From: an uncultured delta proteobacterium
GTDB taxonomy: Bacteria > Bdellovibrionota_C > UBA2361 > CAIXSY01
Assembly (NCBI GenBank): GCA_903922175.1
Contig: CAIXSY010000236.1
Location: forward strand, 1 to 43,608
DNA: 43,608 nt
Reading direction: 5' to 3'
Below are positions 22,617 to 30,126 of this stretch, piece after piece; position 1 is the stretch's first letter, and every line of letters starts with the position of its first letter. The notes beneath the pieces are model-generated. The model was not told where the DNA came from. It did no database searches and saw only the letters and a program-made list of their open reading frames with translations. Both the position numbers and the translations under genes were made by a program.

Positions 22617-23915
22617 ATGCTTGATAAACAGCTGCTAGAACAAGTTTTGGCAGACCAGCTACGGAGTTTCCTCTCTGAGGAATCTCTCGCCGAGCGAGAT
22701 GTTTCTATTATCCCTCACTTAACAACTCCCGAAATCACAGTCATCACTGGTGTGCGCCGCTGTGGAAAATCCACCTTGATGAAACTTGTTGCTCGCCAGA
22801 TCCAAAATGAGTTCTCAATATTCTACATTGACCTGGATGATTCTCGTCTTTTTGATTTTACCTTACAAAACTTTCAGGACGCTCTTGAGATCTGGCTTAA
22901 ATGGCGTCAGAAAAAAGAAAATCGTATTGTTTTCTTTTTTGACGAAATCCAAAATATTGCGGGGTGGGAGCGCTGGGTAACCGCATTGGCAAAGAACGCG
23001 AATTACAAAGTCTGTATTACGGGATCAAATGCAACACTCTTAAGCTCGGATCTCGCCACGCATCTAACGGGGAGGTACACGACGATAGCACTGATGCCGT
23101 TTTCGTTTCCCGAAGCGGTACGTCTCTCAAATCGCAGCGACATGAGCAGCATTGTTTGGCGCAAAAGCACCGAAGGTCGCGTTGCACTTAGAAGGCGGCT
23201 CGAAGAATACTTACAGTTTGGCGGATTCCCGCGCGCTATTCTTAGTAGGAGCACCCATGTCTTGCCTCAGTACTACAAAGATATTTTAGAAAAAGACATT
23301 ATCCATCACCACGACGTGAGGAACCGTAAGGGAATTACTGCTCTTGGGCGTCTCCTTATGAGTGACGTCACCAAGCTCTTCAATAAGAGCTCTGCGGCAC
23401 ACGAGATCGGCATCGAACGCCCCGCGACGATTGGGAACTACTGCAGCTACTTTGAAGAGTGCTACCTCGTTTCTGAGGTGAAAGGATTTTCCTATTCCGT
23501 TCGAAAGCAGTCTCGCAGCCTTCCCAAATACTACGCCGTCGATGTCGCACTGGCTCGTTCTGTAAGTTTCGGCTTCTCTGCCAATGATGGTGTCGCTCTT
23601 GAACAACTGGTGTTTCTTGAGCTCCTTAGACGAGAGAAGGAGATATTTTATTGGCGTTCTGTCGACGGGTTTGAAGTTGATTTTGTCACATCGAGGGGCA
23701 AGGGGATCGATGAGGCCATTCAGGTGAGTTTAGCTCTATCAATCCCAAAAACTAGAGAAAGAGAGCTGCGCGCTCTCGAGGTTGTGCAGAGAGAACTTAA
23801 TGTGAAAAAGCTTACGTTGATCACGCTGGATGAATCCGAGCCAGAAATCGCTTTAGGGAAAGGCTCGGTTCGAGTAGTCTCTTTTGCCGATTGGGCGCTT
23901 GCACCCTGGGAGTAA
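22617..23915 (+). CDS. AAA ATPase with DUF4143 C-terminal domain (copy 2)
   Basis: A 432-residue relative of the gene at 11442. Walker A GVRRCGKSTL is at about residues 44-53, Walker B FFFDEIQ at about 101-107, sensor VCITGSNATLLSSDL at about 129-143, then LTGRYTTIALMPFSFPEA. The C-terminal DUF4143 region has EQLVFLELLRREKEIFYWRS and the GFEVDFV motif with acidic residues of the nuclease-like fold. GAGG precedes the ATG. The 100 bp upstream is extremely AT-rich with multiple TATA-like hexamers, unlike the surrounding base composition; this and the isolated position suggest acquisition by transfer. A weak TGAGGCGTGCCTCA hairpin with GTGTTTT follows the stop. Confidence 0.88.
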   Translation: MLDKQLLEQVLADQLRSFLSEESLAERDVSIIPHLTTPEITVITGVRRCGKSTLMKLVARQIQNEFSIFYIDLDDSRLFDFTLQNFQDALEIWLKWRQKKENRIVFFFDEIQNIAGWERWVTALAKNANYKVCITGSNATLLSSDLATHLTGRYTTIALMPFSFPEAVRLSNRSDMSSIVWRKSTEGRVALRRRLEEYLQFGGFPRAILSRSTHVLPQYYKDILEKDIIHHHDVRNRKGITALGRLLMSDVTKLFNKSSAAHEIGIERPATIGNYCSYFEECYLVSEVKGFSYSVRKQSRSLPKYYAVDVALARSVSFGFSANDGVALEQLVFLELLRREKEIFYWRSVDGFEVDFVTSRGKGIDEAIQVSLALSIPKTRERELRALEVVQRELNVKKLTLITLDESEPEIALGKGSVRVVSFADWALAPWE

Positions 23916-23933
23916 GACGGGGTGAGGCGTGCC

Positions 23934-24047
23934 TCAGTGTTTTCTAAAGAAGCCATCCACGTTCGATTTATGGGACTGAATAGACAAGCCAATCGCGGCT
24001 CCGAGAAGTAATGATAGGACGGCGATATTCAGTTTTGATTTAATCAT
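23934..24047 (-). CDS. Possible small membrane protein, 37 aa
   Basis: Frame MIKSKLNIAVLSLLLGAAIG...RKH with one hydrophobic helix (about residues 7-24) and a basic C-terminus. It starts 70 bp after the stop of the methyltransferase gene on the same strand. No Shine-Dalgarno is visible, which weakens the case. Confidence 0.3.
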   Translation of the reverse strand: MIKSKLNIAVLSLLLGAAIGLSIQSHKSNVDGFFRKH

Positions 24048-24117
24048 ATAACCAGATAATAAAAAGCTTGGTAAGGTAGAGATATGAGTAATAGTAAGTC
24101 CCGATCGTCGAGGGCTG

Positions 24118-25548
24118 TCAAGTTTTTTTGCAGACGGCATAGTACAACACGCGTTTGCCTGAGGGGAGAGGCTCGCGCCTTTTTATCTCAAAGAATTGAC
24201 CGAGGCATCTTTCAAAATGCTCGAGCGAATAGTCGCTGTATTGGTCGACCTTGTTGCGCAGAAGTGTTTTGACCATCTCGTCGTCGCGAGTGACAAATTC
24301 GATAATGAGTGACTTGCCCTGCAGGGCAAGCTGCTCGATGAATTCGTACAGGGGGATATTGGCGCCGATCACGACATGGTGAATCAGTGCCAGCGCCATA
24401 ATCAGATCGGGTTTACCGCGCTCTTCAAGGCGTTTTCGTTCTAAGCCGCGCCAGCCCAGTGCCGGGGAGGGCTGCGCCACGTTGCTGACGAGGGGCAAGA
24501 TGTTTTTCGTTCCCTCGGTTTTGAGGGCCTGGTAGAGGCGCTCGACGGCCAGGTAATCACTGTCCATGCCGACGACATAGTCGGCGTGCTTGGCTGCGAG
24601 GCGCGAGAAAAACCCAGTATTGCAGCCGATATCCCAGGCTAAACTAACCTTCGTCGTACTGAGGATATCCTCTATGATGCGCACCTTGGCGTCGAAATCC
24701 TCCTTTGAGTAGCTTGGGCAGGTTTCGGCATAGTTTGACCACTGAGTCTGTTTTCGGTTAAGGCAGATTCCGCGCACTAAGCGGATCAAGCCTTTGACGT
24801 TGGCCAGGATTAGCTCTTTTCTAAAGCCGGCACGAGAAAGGCTCTCTTTGATGTTGGTCGAGGTATGGCTGAAGCTCTGCTGCAGCTTACTGTGGAGGAA
24901 TACGTGTTTGAAGACCCCGGGACGGAAGGTATCGCGAAACGAGAGCATCTTCCAGAAGTTCTCGGGTGAGAATCCTTCGAGCTCTCCGCGTAGGAATGAC
25001 TGAAAGGGCACGTCTCTGTACGCCTGAAGCATGAGCGGGTAGAGGAAGAGCTCGCAGAACTGGCGGTAGCCAACCCAGACCTGACCGCTAGCGAGCGGCT
25101 CAAACGAGAGTAGGTCGATAAATATCGGCTGCGCACCCTGCCACTGCAGATTGTAGGGCGTGGCGTCCTTAAGGATGACGTCTTCGGCCAGAGCAGCCTT
25201 TAGAATCTCGAGCTGGAGCAGGGCTGCATCCTTGAGCATGCCGAAGCACCATTCATAGGGGTATGAGATGAACGGGATCCGATGATGCTCAAGGGTGCAC
25301 TCCCATGTGCCGGGAAATGGGACAGAGTTTTTTTCTTGAACTTCGTGAGTTTCAACGAGAGATCCATTTTCTGACCAGGTTTTGTAAAACGACGTGGCCT
25401 TTAACGTGCGCCAAGCAAGCGCACCTTCGGGGGAAAGGGCTCGTAAGACCCGTTGGTTATGGTAAAATATTCTGCCGGTTCTGTCGCGAAAGGATCCAGG
25501 CTCTATGCTGGAATTGGCGGCATCGGCTAGGGGCGAAGTAGAGGACAC
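24118..25548 (-). CDS. Two-part class I SAM-dependent methyltransferase
   Basis: A 476-residue protein. The C-terminal half is a Rossmann-type methyltransferase: motif I AWDIGCNTGFFSRLA (about 301-315), acidic end of strand 2 at VVGMDSD, and PDLIMALALIHHVV (about 378-391) as motif IV with downstream LIIEFV. The N-terminal half contains LKDATPYNLQWQG followed by PIFIDLLSFE (about 125-150), which resembles the catalytic loop (HxDxxxxN) and metal-binding Asp of aminoglycoside-kinase-like folds; whether it is active is unclear. Similar proteins are annotated as NoeA-like or simply SAM-dependent methyltransferases; substrates are unknown. The GTG start lies 5 bp after the upstream small membrane protein gene, indicating an operon. 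Confidence 0.8.
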   Translation of the reverse strand: MSSTSPLADAANSSIEPGSFRDRTGRIFYHNQRVLRALSPEGALAWRTLKATSFYKTWSENGSLVETHEVQEKNSVPFPGTWECTLEHHRIPFISYPYEWCFGMLKDAALLQLEILKAALAEDVILKDATPYNLQWQGAQPIFIDLLSFEPLASGQVWVGYRQFCELFLYPLMLQAYRDVPFQSFLRGELEGFSPENFWKMLSFRDTFRPGVFKHVFLHSKLQQSFSHTSTNIKESLSRAGFRKELILANVKGLIRLVRGICLNRKQTQWSNYAETCPSYSKEDFDAKVRIIEDILSTTKVSLAWDIGCNTGFFSRLAAKHADYVVGMDSDYLAVERLYQALKTEGTKNILPLVSNVAQPSPALGWRGLERKRLEERGKPDLIMALALIHHVVIGANIPLYEFIEQLALQGKSLIIEFVTRDDEMVKTLLRNKVDQYSDYSLEHFERCLGQFFEIKRREPLPSGKRVLYYAVCKKT

Positions 25549-25553
25549 AGGAT

Positions 25554-25766
25554 CTACTCTTTATTCTTGGGAGTCTTGTCTTTGCTGAAGAAGGCGACGA
25601 ATCGCTGCCAGAATACCTTGACGAGCACCACAGCGCCAGCGACACCGGCGAGGATTGCCTGCAAAATCATGCTGCCGGTACCAGCATCGAGGTAGGCATA
25701 GGCGCTTCGCTCGCTGACAAGCAGCGCTGCGATGATCAGGCAGATAAATTTTGAGGCATGCAACAT
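25554..25766 (-). CDS. Small membrane protein of the YLDxGTGSMILQ type
   Basis: A 70-residue protein. A signal-like N-terminus (MLHASKFICLIIAALLV) leads to ERSAYAYLDAGTGSMILQ, a motif I know from short bacterial membrane proteins (usually YLDPGTGS), then a second membrane helix (AILAGVAGAVVLVKVFW) and a charged tail rich in lysine. AGGA precedes the ATG at 25766, which I prefer to an upstream start at 25889. It is directly upstream of the methyltransferase. Such proteins are often next to methyltransferase or phosphatase-like surface genes, so a cell-envelope role is likely but unproven. Confidence 0.75.
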   Translation of the reverse strand: MLHASKFICLIIAALLVSERSAYAYLDAGTGSMILQAILAGVAGAVVLVKVFWQRFVAFFSKDKTPKNKE

Positions 25767-25851
25767 GATGTTTCCTAAGGATCTTGTTCGGTACGCGCTA
25801 AGACATAGCATGAGAAGGGAAGTGAAGAAAGTGGGGGCTCTCACGGACTTT

Positions 25852-26316
25852 TTAAGGACAAACCAAAGCGTAATCTTCGGCTCGCTCAATCAAATCACTA
25901 AGTGGGGATGAGGCACTTAATCCGTCAAAACTATCATGCAGGTCAGAATCAATCGGCGGTTCGTTTCGAGAACGCAAATAGGCGATTATTTTTTCTCTAA
26001 GCAGATTTTCATTTGTGACCTCTGCGTTTTGGGAGAAAGCTAAACTCCGAACAGTCCTTGTAGAGAAACCGAAGAAAGCCTTTACTTGCTTTTCGCCCCA
26101 CTCCATTTGCAATCTGACGCCCTTTGCATCAAACACGAACCCTGCGTCTTGCGCGCTGATATCGCCGCTGGCGGTGGCTAGGAAACACGAGGTGAACCCC
26201 GTTCGCAGGGCAGATTCAGAATCAAAGATGGCACAATCTAAATCGCTAAAAAAAAGTAACGGAAGGTCCACCTCTGTTTTGAAACATACGTCAATAACGT
26301 GGTGTCCGGCAGCCAT
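25852..26316 (-). CDS. Hypothetical protein, 154 aa
   Basis: Starts MAAGHHVIDVCFKTEVDLPL with a very good ribosome binding site (GGGAGGGAG, 5 bases before the ATG at 26316); an upstream ATG at 26373 is disfavoured. The protein is acidic, soluble, with no signal peptide. FFSDLDCAIFDSES near residues 22-35 and the final SDLIERAEDYALVCP are notable, but I recognise no family. First gene of a leftward group with the small YLD protein and the methyltransferase, though 85 bp separate it from the former. Confidence 0.6.
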   Translation of the reverse strand: MAAGHHVIDVCFKTEVDLPLLFFSDLDCAIFDSESALRTGFTSCFLATASGDISAQDAGFVFDAKGVRLQMEWGEKQVKAFFGFSTRTVRSLAFSQNAEVTNENLLREKIIAYLRSRNEPPIDSDLHDSFDGLSASSPLSDLIERAEDYALVCP

Positions 26317-26447
26317 AGCTTCTCCCTCCCAGGAATTCTTATCTACCGCCTTGTTTATCCTAACGGCCCCCAAAAGGGTAGTCGTGATTCCTTAATGCAA
26401 AAATTGGTTGATACCCAGAGGGGGGGATATTCACGGGCGGTAGTAGA

Positions 26448-26535
26448 CCGCTGGCTGCGGCCGGGAGCTGCAGCTGATGCAGTCAGCAGAAAGCCGACTT
26501 CAGATCGCCAGAAGGCAGAGTGTTCGTCGATCTGA
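26448..26535 (+). repeat. CTGCAG-family dispersed repeat, copy 3
   Basis: Contains GGCTGCGGCCGGGAGCTGCA, GCTGATGCAGTCAGCAGAAA and GCCGACTTCAGATC, the most complete copy of the family also seen at 16473, 18415 (inverted) and 42115. Confidence 0.6.
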
Positions 26536-26573
26536 GTCGCAGCCTCGTTAGTTCTTGGTCTTCTTTAAGATTA

Positions 26574-26801
26574 AGAGAAAGGGAATAGAGCATGTAGGCG
26601 TTCACGGGGGGGTGATTGGTGCTTACTTCGCCTTAGCCGTGGCCTTTCCTTCTTTGACCTGAGCATACCTATCAGTCGAATTCCAAGAATAAGGTGAATG
26701 GGCCACGGCCACGCGGGAGTTCAAGGCTAAGTTCAAGTATAAAATGCAACTCATCTAGTGCAAGTTCCAAGACTCAAGGAATCTAGAGAAAGGGAATAGA
26801 G
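26574..26801. repeat. GCGGGAGTTCAAGGC element bracketed by 17-bp direct repeats
   Basis: GCCGTGGCC (26636-26644) pairs with GGCCACGGC (26701-26709), followed by GCGGGAGTTCAAGGCTAAGT (26713-26732), identical to the right arm at 1504-1523. The direct repeats AGAGAAAGGGAATAGAG at 26574-26590 and 26785-26801 lie on either side; they are too long for a typical target duplication and may reflect a segmental duplication. Confidence 0.55.
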
Positions 26802-26838
26802 TGTCAACAACAGCCACTTGCGGTAAAGGGCAGCACAG

Positions 26839-28146
26839 TTACGGTTCCTGCTCCTCAGCTGTCAGCGGAGTTATCAGTACCCGATCAATCCGATTGCCAT
26901 CCATATCGACCACTTCAAAGCGGAAACGATCCCACTCAAAGTGATCACCGATAACGGGAATTCTCCCTAAGAGGGCGAGGATCATTCCGGCAAGGGTCTG
27001 ATAATCGCCGCGTTCCTCTTGATGCAGCTCGGGAACATCGAGTAATTCACGCAGTTCATCATTGGGAAATTGTCCATCAACGAGCCACGATCCGCCCTCG
27101 CGTTTGACGACCGCTGGTTCGCTTACCGCCAGCTCGTCGGACATCTCGCCGATGATGGCCTCCATGAAATCGTTGAGCGTTACCACGCCTTCGAGGTTGC
27201 CGTACTCATCAAGGACAAGGGCGACGTGGGTGCCGCCGTCTTTGAACTGGGTGAGAACGCGCAGCGCCGAGAGATTATCGGGAACAAAAAGCGGTGGCGT
27301 GGCCAGCTCACGGAAATCAGGGTCCTTCTTGACGGTAAGGTTGAGCAAAACGTCTTTGATGTTAATCATCCCCAAAACTCTGTCAAGGCTGCCATCGCAA
27401 AGGGGGAGGTGAGAGTGCTGGCTTTGCGCCATCTTATCAAGGTTGGTTTTTTTGTCCGCATTGAGGTCAAGCCAGACAACGTTGCCGCGCTGAGTCATGA
27501 GTGTTGAGACCAGACGGTCGCGCAAGCGAAAGACCCGTTCGAGTATCTGCTGTTCCGTCGCGCCGAGAGCTCCGGACTGCGCACCTTTTTCAATCAGCAG
27601 TTCAATCTCGTCACGCGTAATCTCGGGCTCACTCGAGTGTTGCAAGCGCAGTCGACGCAGCACCCACCCCGTTGAGCCGCTTAGAAAGTAGGCGATCGGA
27701 TGCGACAGGCGCAGAAAAAGCTTCATCGGGCGGGCAACGCGTAGGCTAATCATCTCGGCATGGGCGATGGCTATGTTCTTCGGGACCAATTCGCCGATGA
27801 CGATATTGACGTAGGTAATGACGACGACGACGGCACCGAGGCTTACCTCGTGGCTATAGTGTCCAAGGTATGGGATCGACTTAAAGATAAATTCGAGTTT
27901 GTCGGCAAAGGTCACGCCACCAACTGCACCGGCGAGGATGCTAATCAGAGTGATGCCGCATTGTACGGTGGAGAGAAGATTCTGCGGGGCATTGGCGAGC
28001 TCCAAGGCGGCAACGGCGCGCAGGTCGCCCTCGTCCTTAAGCTGTTCAAGGTGCGATTTGCGTACCGAGACGAGGGCGATCTCGGCCATGGCGAAGAGGC
28101 CGCCAACGGCAATTAATCCAAACAAGGCTGATAACTCAAGAATCAT
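26839..28146 (-). CDS. CNNM/CorC-type (hemolysin family) membrane protein
   Basis: A 435-residue protein of the HlyC/CorC family. Residues 1-190 form the DUF21/CNNM transmembrane domain: GLFAMAEIALVSVRKSHLEQL near residue 16 is diagnostic, with three or four membrane helices. Two CBS domains follow (about 205-325, including a VALVLDEYGNLEGVVTLNDFMEAIIGE segment), and a C-terminal CorC_HlyC domain (WLVDGQFPNDEL...) ends the protein. Family members are implicated in magnesium or cobalt efflux or sensing of divalent cations and nucleotides. I use the ATG at 28146; the longer frame from 28179 would translate the terminus of a mobile element (GTAACTGCTC). Last gene of a leftward group with DedA and TerC. 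Confidence 0.9.
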   Translation of the reverse strand: MILELSALFGLIAVGGLFAMAEIALVSVRKSHLEQLKDEGDLRAVAALELANAPQNLLSTVQCGITLISILAGAVGGVTFADKLEFIFKSIPYLGHYSHEVSLGAVVVVITYVNIVIGELVPKNIAIAHAEMISLRVARPMKLFLRLSHPIAYFLSGSTGWVLRRLRLQHSSEPEITRDEIELLIEKGAQSGALGATEQQILERVFRLRDRLVSTLMTQRGNVVWLDLNADKKTNLDKMAQSQHSHLPLCDGSLDRVLGMINIKDVLLNLTVKKDPDFRELATPPLFVPDNLSALRVLTQFKDGGTHVALVLDEYGNLEGVVTLNDFMEAIIGEMSDELAVSEPAVVKREGGSWLVDGQFPNDELRELLDVPELHQEERGDYQTLAGMILALLGRIPVIGDHFEWDRFRFEVVDMDGNRIDRVLITPLTAEEQEP

Positions 28147-28151
28147 AATCT

Positions 28152-28272
28152 GTAACTGCTCGCCCCATATATCAGACAACTGGACGACGCTGACATCTAA
28201 ATGTCCAACGCCGGACGTAAAACGTCGACATCAGACGTCTGGCGTTGGACGTTTTATGTCTGCGTCATCGAT
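28152..28272 (+). mobile_element. Class-1 GTAAC element, right end missing
   Basis: Begins GTAACTGCTCGCCCCATATA at 28152 and contains the GACGTC-type palindromes: CCAACGCCGGACGT (28205-28218) with ACGTCTGGCGTTGG and the inner AACGTCGAC. It breaks off after the GCGTCATCG segment, where TerC coding begins, so the last 70 bases and any target duplication are absent. It supplies the end of the TerC reading frame. Confidence 0.75.
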
Positions 28273-29229
28273 CTTCAAAATTGTAGCTTCCCTCTTCTTT
28301 GGAGGGTAGAAGATTGAGGCCAATACCGATAGCCCAATAACAGCCGCGATGAAGACAAGAGAAATACCGGTTGGTATCTTAAACCAGCCGCTGATGAGCA
28401 TCTTTAGGCCCACAAACATGAGGACAATGGAGAGTCCGTACTTAAGATAGTGCAGGCTGCGCATTGAAGCTGAAAGAAGGAGGTACATTGAGCGCAGTCC
28501 GAGAATGGCGAAGATATTCGAGGTAAAGACGATAAAAGGATCCAGCGTGATGGCGAATATGGCGGGGACGGAATCGATGGCGAAGACGACATCGGTGAGT
28601 TCGAGGGAGACCAGCACAAGAAAGAGGGGGGTGACGAGAAGCTTTCCACCCTGGCGCACGAAGAAGTTCTCGCCGTTATAACTTTCGCTCATCGGGAGAA
28701 GCTTCTTAAACAATCGGATGACAGGGTTTCCACTTGGGTCCATGCCCTCATCGCTATGGCGCATGAGCTTGATACCGCTGATGACGAGGATCGCCCCAAA
28801 GAGGTAGATCGCCCACCCGAAATGGCGCAGCAGCTCTGTGCCCACAAGGATGAATATGCCGCGCATGACGATGGCGCCGAGAATGCCATAGAAGAGCACC
28901 CGATGCTGCCATTTCGGAGGGACAGAAAAATAGGAAAAAAGTACGAGAAAGACAAAGATATTGTCCACCGAAAGCGAATACTCGATAACGTATCCGGTCA
29001 GAAATTCTAGGGCGGCCTGGGGGCTAAGCCAGTAGTAGATGCCTAGATTAAAGAGCAGCGCCAGGACAACCCAGAATACGCACCAGAGAAAGGCTCCACG
29101 AGAGCTCGTCTCGTGTCCAGCTGGATGAAAAAGCACTAAGTCAGCGATCAGGAGCACTAAAATTACGGCAATAAAGCAGGCCCACATCAGTGGTGTGCCG
29201 ACAGATGGGGAGAGGGCGAGTGTATCCAT
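28231..29229 (-). CDS. TerC family integral membrane protein
   Basis: A 332-residue protein with eight to nine membrane helices. The two conserved acidic motifs are present: EYSLSVDNIFVFLVLF (about 82-97) and LELTDVVFAIDSVPAIFAIT (about 205-224). Family members (TerC, Alx) act in manganese export and in metallating exported proteins, and give tellurite resistance in some plasmid systems; metal ion transport is the best guess here. The last 10-12 residues (from about DDADIKRPTPDV) are encoded inside a truncated GTAAC element, so the original C-terminus has been replaced. DedA ends 6 bp before the TerC start, indicating one operon. The start ATG is well placed, though the family often begins slightly further in. 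Confidence 0.93.
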   Translation of the reverse strand: MDTLALSPSVGTPLMWACFIAVILVLLIADLVLFHPAGHETSSRGAFLWCVFWVVLALLFNLGIYYWLSPQAALEFLTGYVIEYSLSVDNIFVFLVLFSYFSVPPKWQHRVLFYGILGAIVMRGIFILVGTELLRHFGWAIYLFGAILVISGIKLMRHSDEGMDPSGNPVIRLFKKLLPMSESYNGENFFVRQGGKLLVTPLFLVLVSLELTDVVFAIDSVPAIFAITLDPFIVFTSNIFAILGLRSMYLLLSASMRSLHYLKYGLSIVLMFVGLKMLISGWFKIPTGISLVFIAAVIGLSVLASIFYPPKKREATILKIDDADIKRPTPDV

Positions 29230-29235
29230 GCAAGG

Positions 29236-29883
29236 TTAAACCGGTTTGCTTTGGACTCGACGTGAGCGAATCGCCTCAATAATAGCTGGCATAAGAGAGA
29301 TCACAATAATCACCATAATTACCAGGGTAAAGTTGTTTTTGACCTTTTCGATGTTGCCGAAGAGGTGTCCGCCGCCAAGGAAGAGTCCCTGCCAAAGCGC
29401 TGCGCCGGTTACGTTGTAAAGCGCAAAGCGGAGGTAGCTCATTCCGCTGACTCCGGCCAGAAACGGAGCAAACGTACGCACAATCGGAACGAATTGGGCA
29501 AAGATTATCGTTTTGCCCCCGTATTTCGCGTAAAACTCCTTTGTTCGTTCAAGATATTTGCGTTTAAAGATGCGACTTTCATGATCGAAAGCCTTAGGAC
29601 CGATAAACTTGCCCACGTGGTAGTTAACGGTGTTTCCTAAAATCGCCGCAAAGAAGAGCAGGGGGAGGAGAATGGCGATATTAAGCCCACCGCGGGAGGA
29701 TATTGCGCCTGCTGCGAAAAGAAGGGAGTCACCCGGTAGGACCGGCGTTACCACCAACCCCGTTTCGCAGAATATAATCACTGCCAATATGGCATAGGTC
29801 AGCGCCCCATATTCTATGACGGTGGCATCTAGGTACTTATCAAGGTGAATAAAAAAGTCAACAAAGGCTAGCAGATGTTCCAT
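29236..29883 (-). CDS. DedA family membrane protein (VTT domain)
   Basis: A 215-residue inner-membrane protein of the DedA/SNARE-associated superfamily, whose members flip undecaprenyl phosphate or phospholipids and support membrane potential and drug tolerance. Motifs: FCETGLVVTPVLPGDSLLFAAG (re-entrant hairpin with the conserved E and D, about 39-60) and FAQFVPIVRTFAPFLAGVSGM (about 128-148) with the essential arginine. The ATG at 29883 is chosen for its GAGG and agreement with the family; the frame extends to 29931. First gene of the DedA-TerC-CNNM group. A carrier-lipid role would fit the presence of uppP elsewhere in the window, but they are not linked. Confidence 0.92.
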   Translation of the reverse strand: MEHLLAFVDFFIHLDKYLDATVIEYGALTYAILAVIIFCETGLVVTPVLPGDSLLFAAGAISSRGGLNIAILLPLLFFAAILGNTVNYHVGKFIGPKAFDHESRIFKRKYLERTKEFYAKYGGKTIIFAQFVPIVRTFAPFLAGVSGMSYLRFALYNVTGAALWQGLFLGGGHLFGNIEKVKNNFTLVIMVIIVISLMPAIIEAIRSRRVQSKPV

Positions 29884-29959
29884 GAAGCGGGACCTCAGGC
29901 GCGAAAGAGTTAAGCCAGCTATTGTTAGCATGGGAACGCCATGCTTAGGAAGGCCTTGG

Positions 29960-30074
29960 GTGACTGCTCAATAACCCTGAGCGAACGTAGCGAGTCGAAG
30001 GGCCGGGGGTAGAAACTTCTTGCCCATTTGCTTGTCGTAGCCGTTTTGTGCGACAAATGGGCAAGAAGTTTCTA
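29960..30074 (+). repeat. Class-2 GTAAC element, one-ended
   Basis: Begins GTGACTGCTCAATAACCC and continues with GAGCGAACGTAGCGAGTCGA. The core stem TAGAAACTTCTTGCCCATTT plus G (30010-30030) pairs perfectly with 30054-30074 (21 bp), unrelated to the other cores. The right terminal motif and target duplication are absent. It lies just upstream of the hppA start. Confidence 0.65.
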
Positions 30075-30126
30075 AAGTTATGACGCTTGCTTAAGCTGTC
30101 TTTTTCTTTGTGGAGTTAGGATATCT

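Larger units (their letters stand above)
26317..26838. other. Repeat-rich gene-free region
   Basis: No coding sequence is supported in 520 bp. It contains a CTGCAG-family repeat (26448-26535), a copy of the GCGGGAGTTCAAGGC element (26636-26732) and two direct copies of AGAGAAAGGGAATAGAG (26574-26590 and 26785-26801) that bracket the latter. Confidence 0.55.

Noticed and set aside
27070-27507. 145-residue plus-strand frame
   Set aside because: Lies wholly antisense to the CNNM/CorC gene, whose domains are clear.
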